Below, piece after piece: positions 5,817-6,306 of a stretch of DNA of 6,306 nt. Source of the stretch: Anaerolineales bacterium (GTDB lineage: Bacteria; Chloroflexota; Anaerolineae; Anaerolineales; UBA6663). Location of the stretch: the NCBI GenBank assembly GCA_017999235.1, contig JAGOBN010000258.1, positions 1-6,306 on the forward strand, read 5' to 3'. A program made the position numbers and the translations under genes. Numbering within the stretch: the stretch's first letter is position 1; each line of letters begins with the position of its first letter. The notes beneath the pieces were generated by a model. That model saw only the letters and a list, made by a program, of their open reading frames with translations. It was not told the origin of the DNA and ran no database searches.

Positions 5817-5852
5817 ATCCGCACACGGATGGTGCGCCGGTTCCGCCGGCGC
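5817..5852. terminator. Pair of hairpins between convergent genes, candidate bidirectional terminator
   Basis: Two perfect stem-loops lie in the 109 bases between the converging DinB-like and DUF1801 genes. ATCCG-CACA-CGGAT (5817-5830) has 5 pairs and a 4-base loop. GCGCCGG-TTCCG-CCGGCGC (5834-5852) has 7 pairs and a 5-base loop. Placement is right for ending both transcripts, but neither strand has a U tract after the stems, so they may only slow polymerase or protect 3' ends. Confidence 0.4.
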
Positions 5853-5864
5853 GGCCGGTCCTGA

Positions 5865-6296
5865 TTAAGGCTGGCATGGCGTGGACGGCCCATCGCGTGA
5901 AGCCGCCCAGGTGTGGGGGTCAAAGCCTACGGACGCGGCGATCAGGTCTTTGAGATCGTCCCAGGGCGTCGCCGCATACGTGTAGAGCCTCACAAACCGT
6001 TTGTAACGCGCCGGCCCTTCCAGGAGACCTTTGGCATCCGGCAGAAACGCGCCGTGGACGAAGGCGAGACGGATGTGATCTGGCTGCAGGCCGATTTGGC
6101 AGATGCCGGCGCTGACCGACCCGCCGCGCGCCTGGTCATAGTACGTGAAACCGCGGCGCTGGATCCGCTCGGTGGCAGTGGGTGCGACCGTCAGGATCAG
6201 GCTCCTCAGTTCGCAGACAATTTCGCGCAGCTCCGGCGCCGTGCGCTGCAGGCACAACTCAATTTCCGCTGTCGGGCGCAAGTGGTAAGGGCGCAT
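5865..6296 (-). CDS. DUF1801 (YdhG-like) domain protein
   Basis: A 143-residue protein with a DUF1801 domain over most of its length. DUF1801 is a small alpha/beta fold of unknown biochemical activity (the family of Bacillus YdhG). The N-terminal helix with LREIVCELRSLILTVAP (23-39), the following TERI, the strand pair around GICQIGLQ (64-71), and above all IRLAFVHGAFLPDAKG (75-90) with LLEGPARYKRFVRL (91-104) are characteristic. The C-terminal helix DDLKDLIAASVG closes the domain; the last 20 residues look like an unstructured tail. Only ten bases precede the ATG at 6296 in this window and they show no SD, so the true start could lie further right. Its 3' end converges with the second DinB-like gene. 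Families DUF1801, DUF1905, VOC and DinB often recur together in environmental bacteria, which fits this context but gives no mechanism. Confidence 0.85.
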   Translation of the reverse strand: MRPYHLRPTAEIELCLQRTAPELREIVCELRSLILTVAPTATERIQRRGFTYYDQARGGSVSAGICQIGLQPDHIRLAFVHGAFLPDAKGLLEGPARYKRFVRLYTYAATPWDDLKDLIAASVGFDPHTWAASRDGPSTPCQP

Positions 6297-6306
6297 GGGC
6301 GGCCAC

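Noticed and set aside
5357..5923. Open frame on the - strand (188 codons) over the second DinB-like gene.
   Set aside because: It is a shadow of the DinB-like gene; the + strand product has the complete three-histidine site.

Overview
This is a GC-rich, gene-dense stretch of bacterial chromosome. It carries small soluble accessory enzymes and stress-type families with short intergenic gaps and clear Shine-Dalgarno (SD) sequences. There is no rRNA, tRNA, CRISPR array, transposase, phage gene or replication origin that I can see. The family mix (YajO-like aldo/keto reductases, DinB-like proteins, VOC, DUF1905, DUF1801) and the style of the sequence fit a free-living soil or wastewater bacterium. 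Chloroflexota is my best guess, but nothing in the window fixes the taxonomy.

Left part (1-3563, all on the + strand). A 5'-truncated YajO-like aldo/keto reductase (1-698) is followed by a cytoplasmic TolB/PD40-type six-bladed propeller protein (762-1643). Next comes a complete second YajO-like aldo/keto reductase (1743-2723), which starts at TTG. The two reductases are diverged paralogues with the propeller gene between them. Downstream lies a 342-base stretch without an intact gene. It contains a wrecked isoprenylcysteine carboxyl methyltransferase-type gene (2756-2979): an N-terminal piece and a C-terminal piece survive in different frames and the catalytic middle is gone. A DinB-like gene (3066-3563) follows.

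Middle (3627-4456, - strand). A DUF1905 gene (3627-3920) and an unrecognised two-transmembrane-segment protein (4034-4456) are transcribed leftwards, convergent with the first DinB-like gene. The 278-base divergent region 4457-4734 holds a plausible - strand promoter, a perfect 14-bp palindrome and a good + strand sigma70-type promoter. A sequence close to the Gram-positive LexA/DinR (SOS) box sits in the spacer of that promoter.

Right part (4735-6306). The + strand promoter drives a VOC-family gene lacking the usual metal ligands (4735-5106), probably followed on the same transcript by a second DinB-like gene (5225-5755). A DUF1801 gene (5865-6296, - strand) converges on it, with two hairpins in between.

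Overall this looks like an ordinary accessory region, and I do not see a convincing new multi-gene system. The points most worth a second look are the ICMT gene fossil, the SOS-box-like element over the VOC/DinB promoter, the self-complementary SD context shared by both DinB-like genes, and the orphan two-TM protein.
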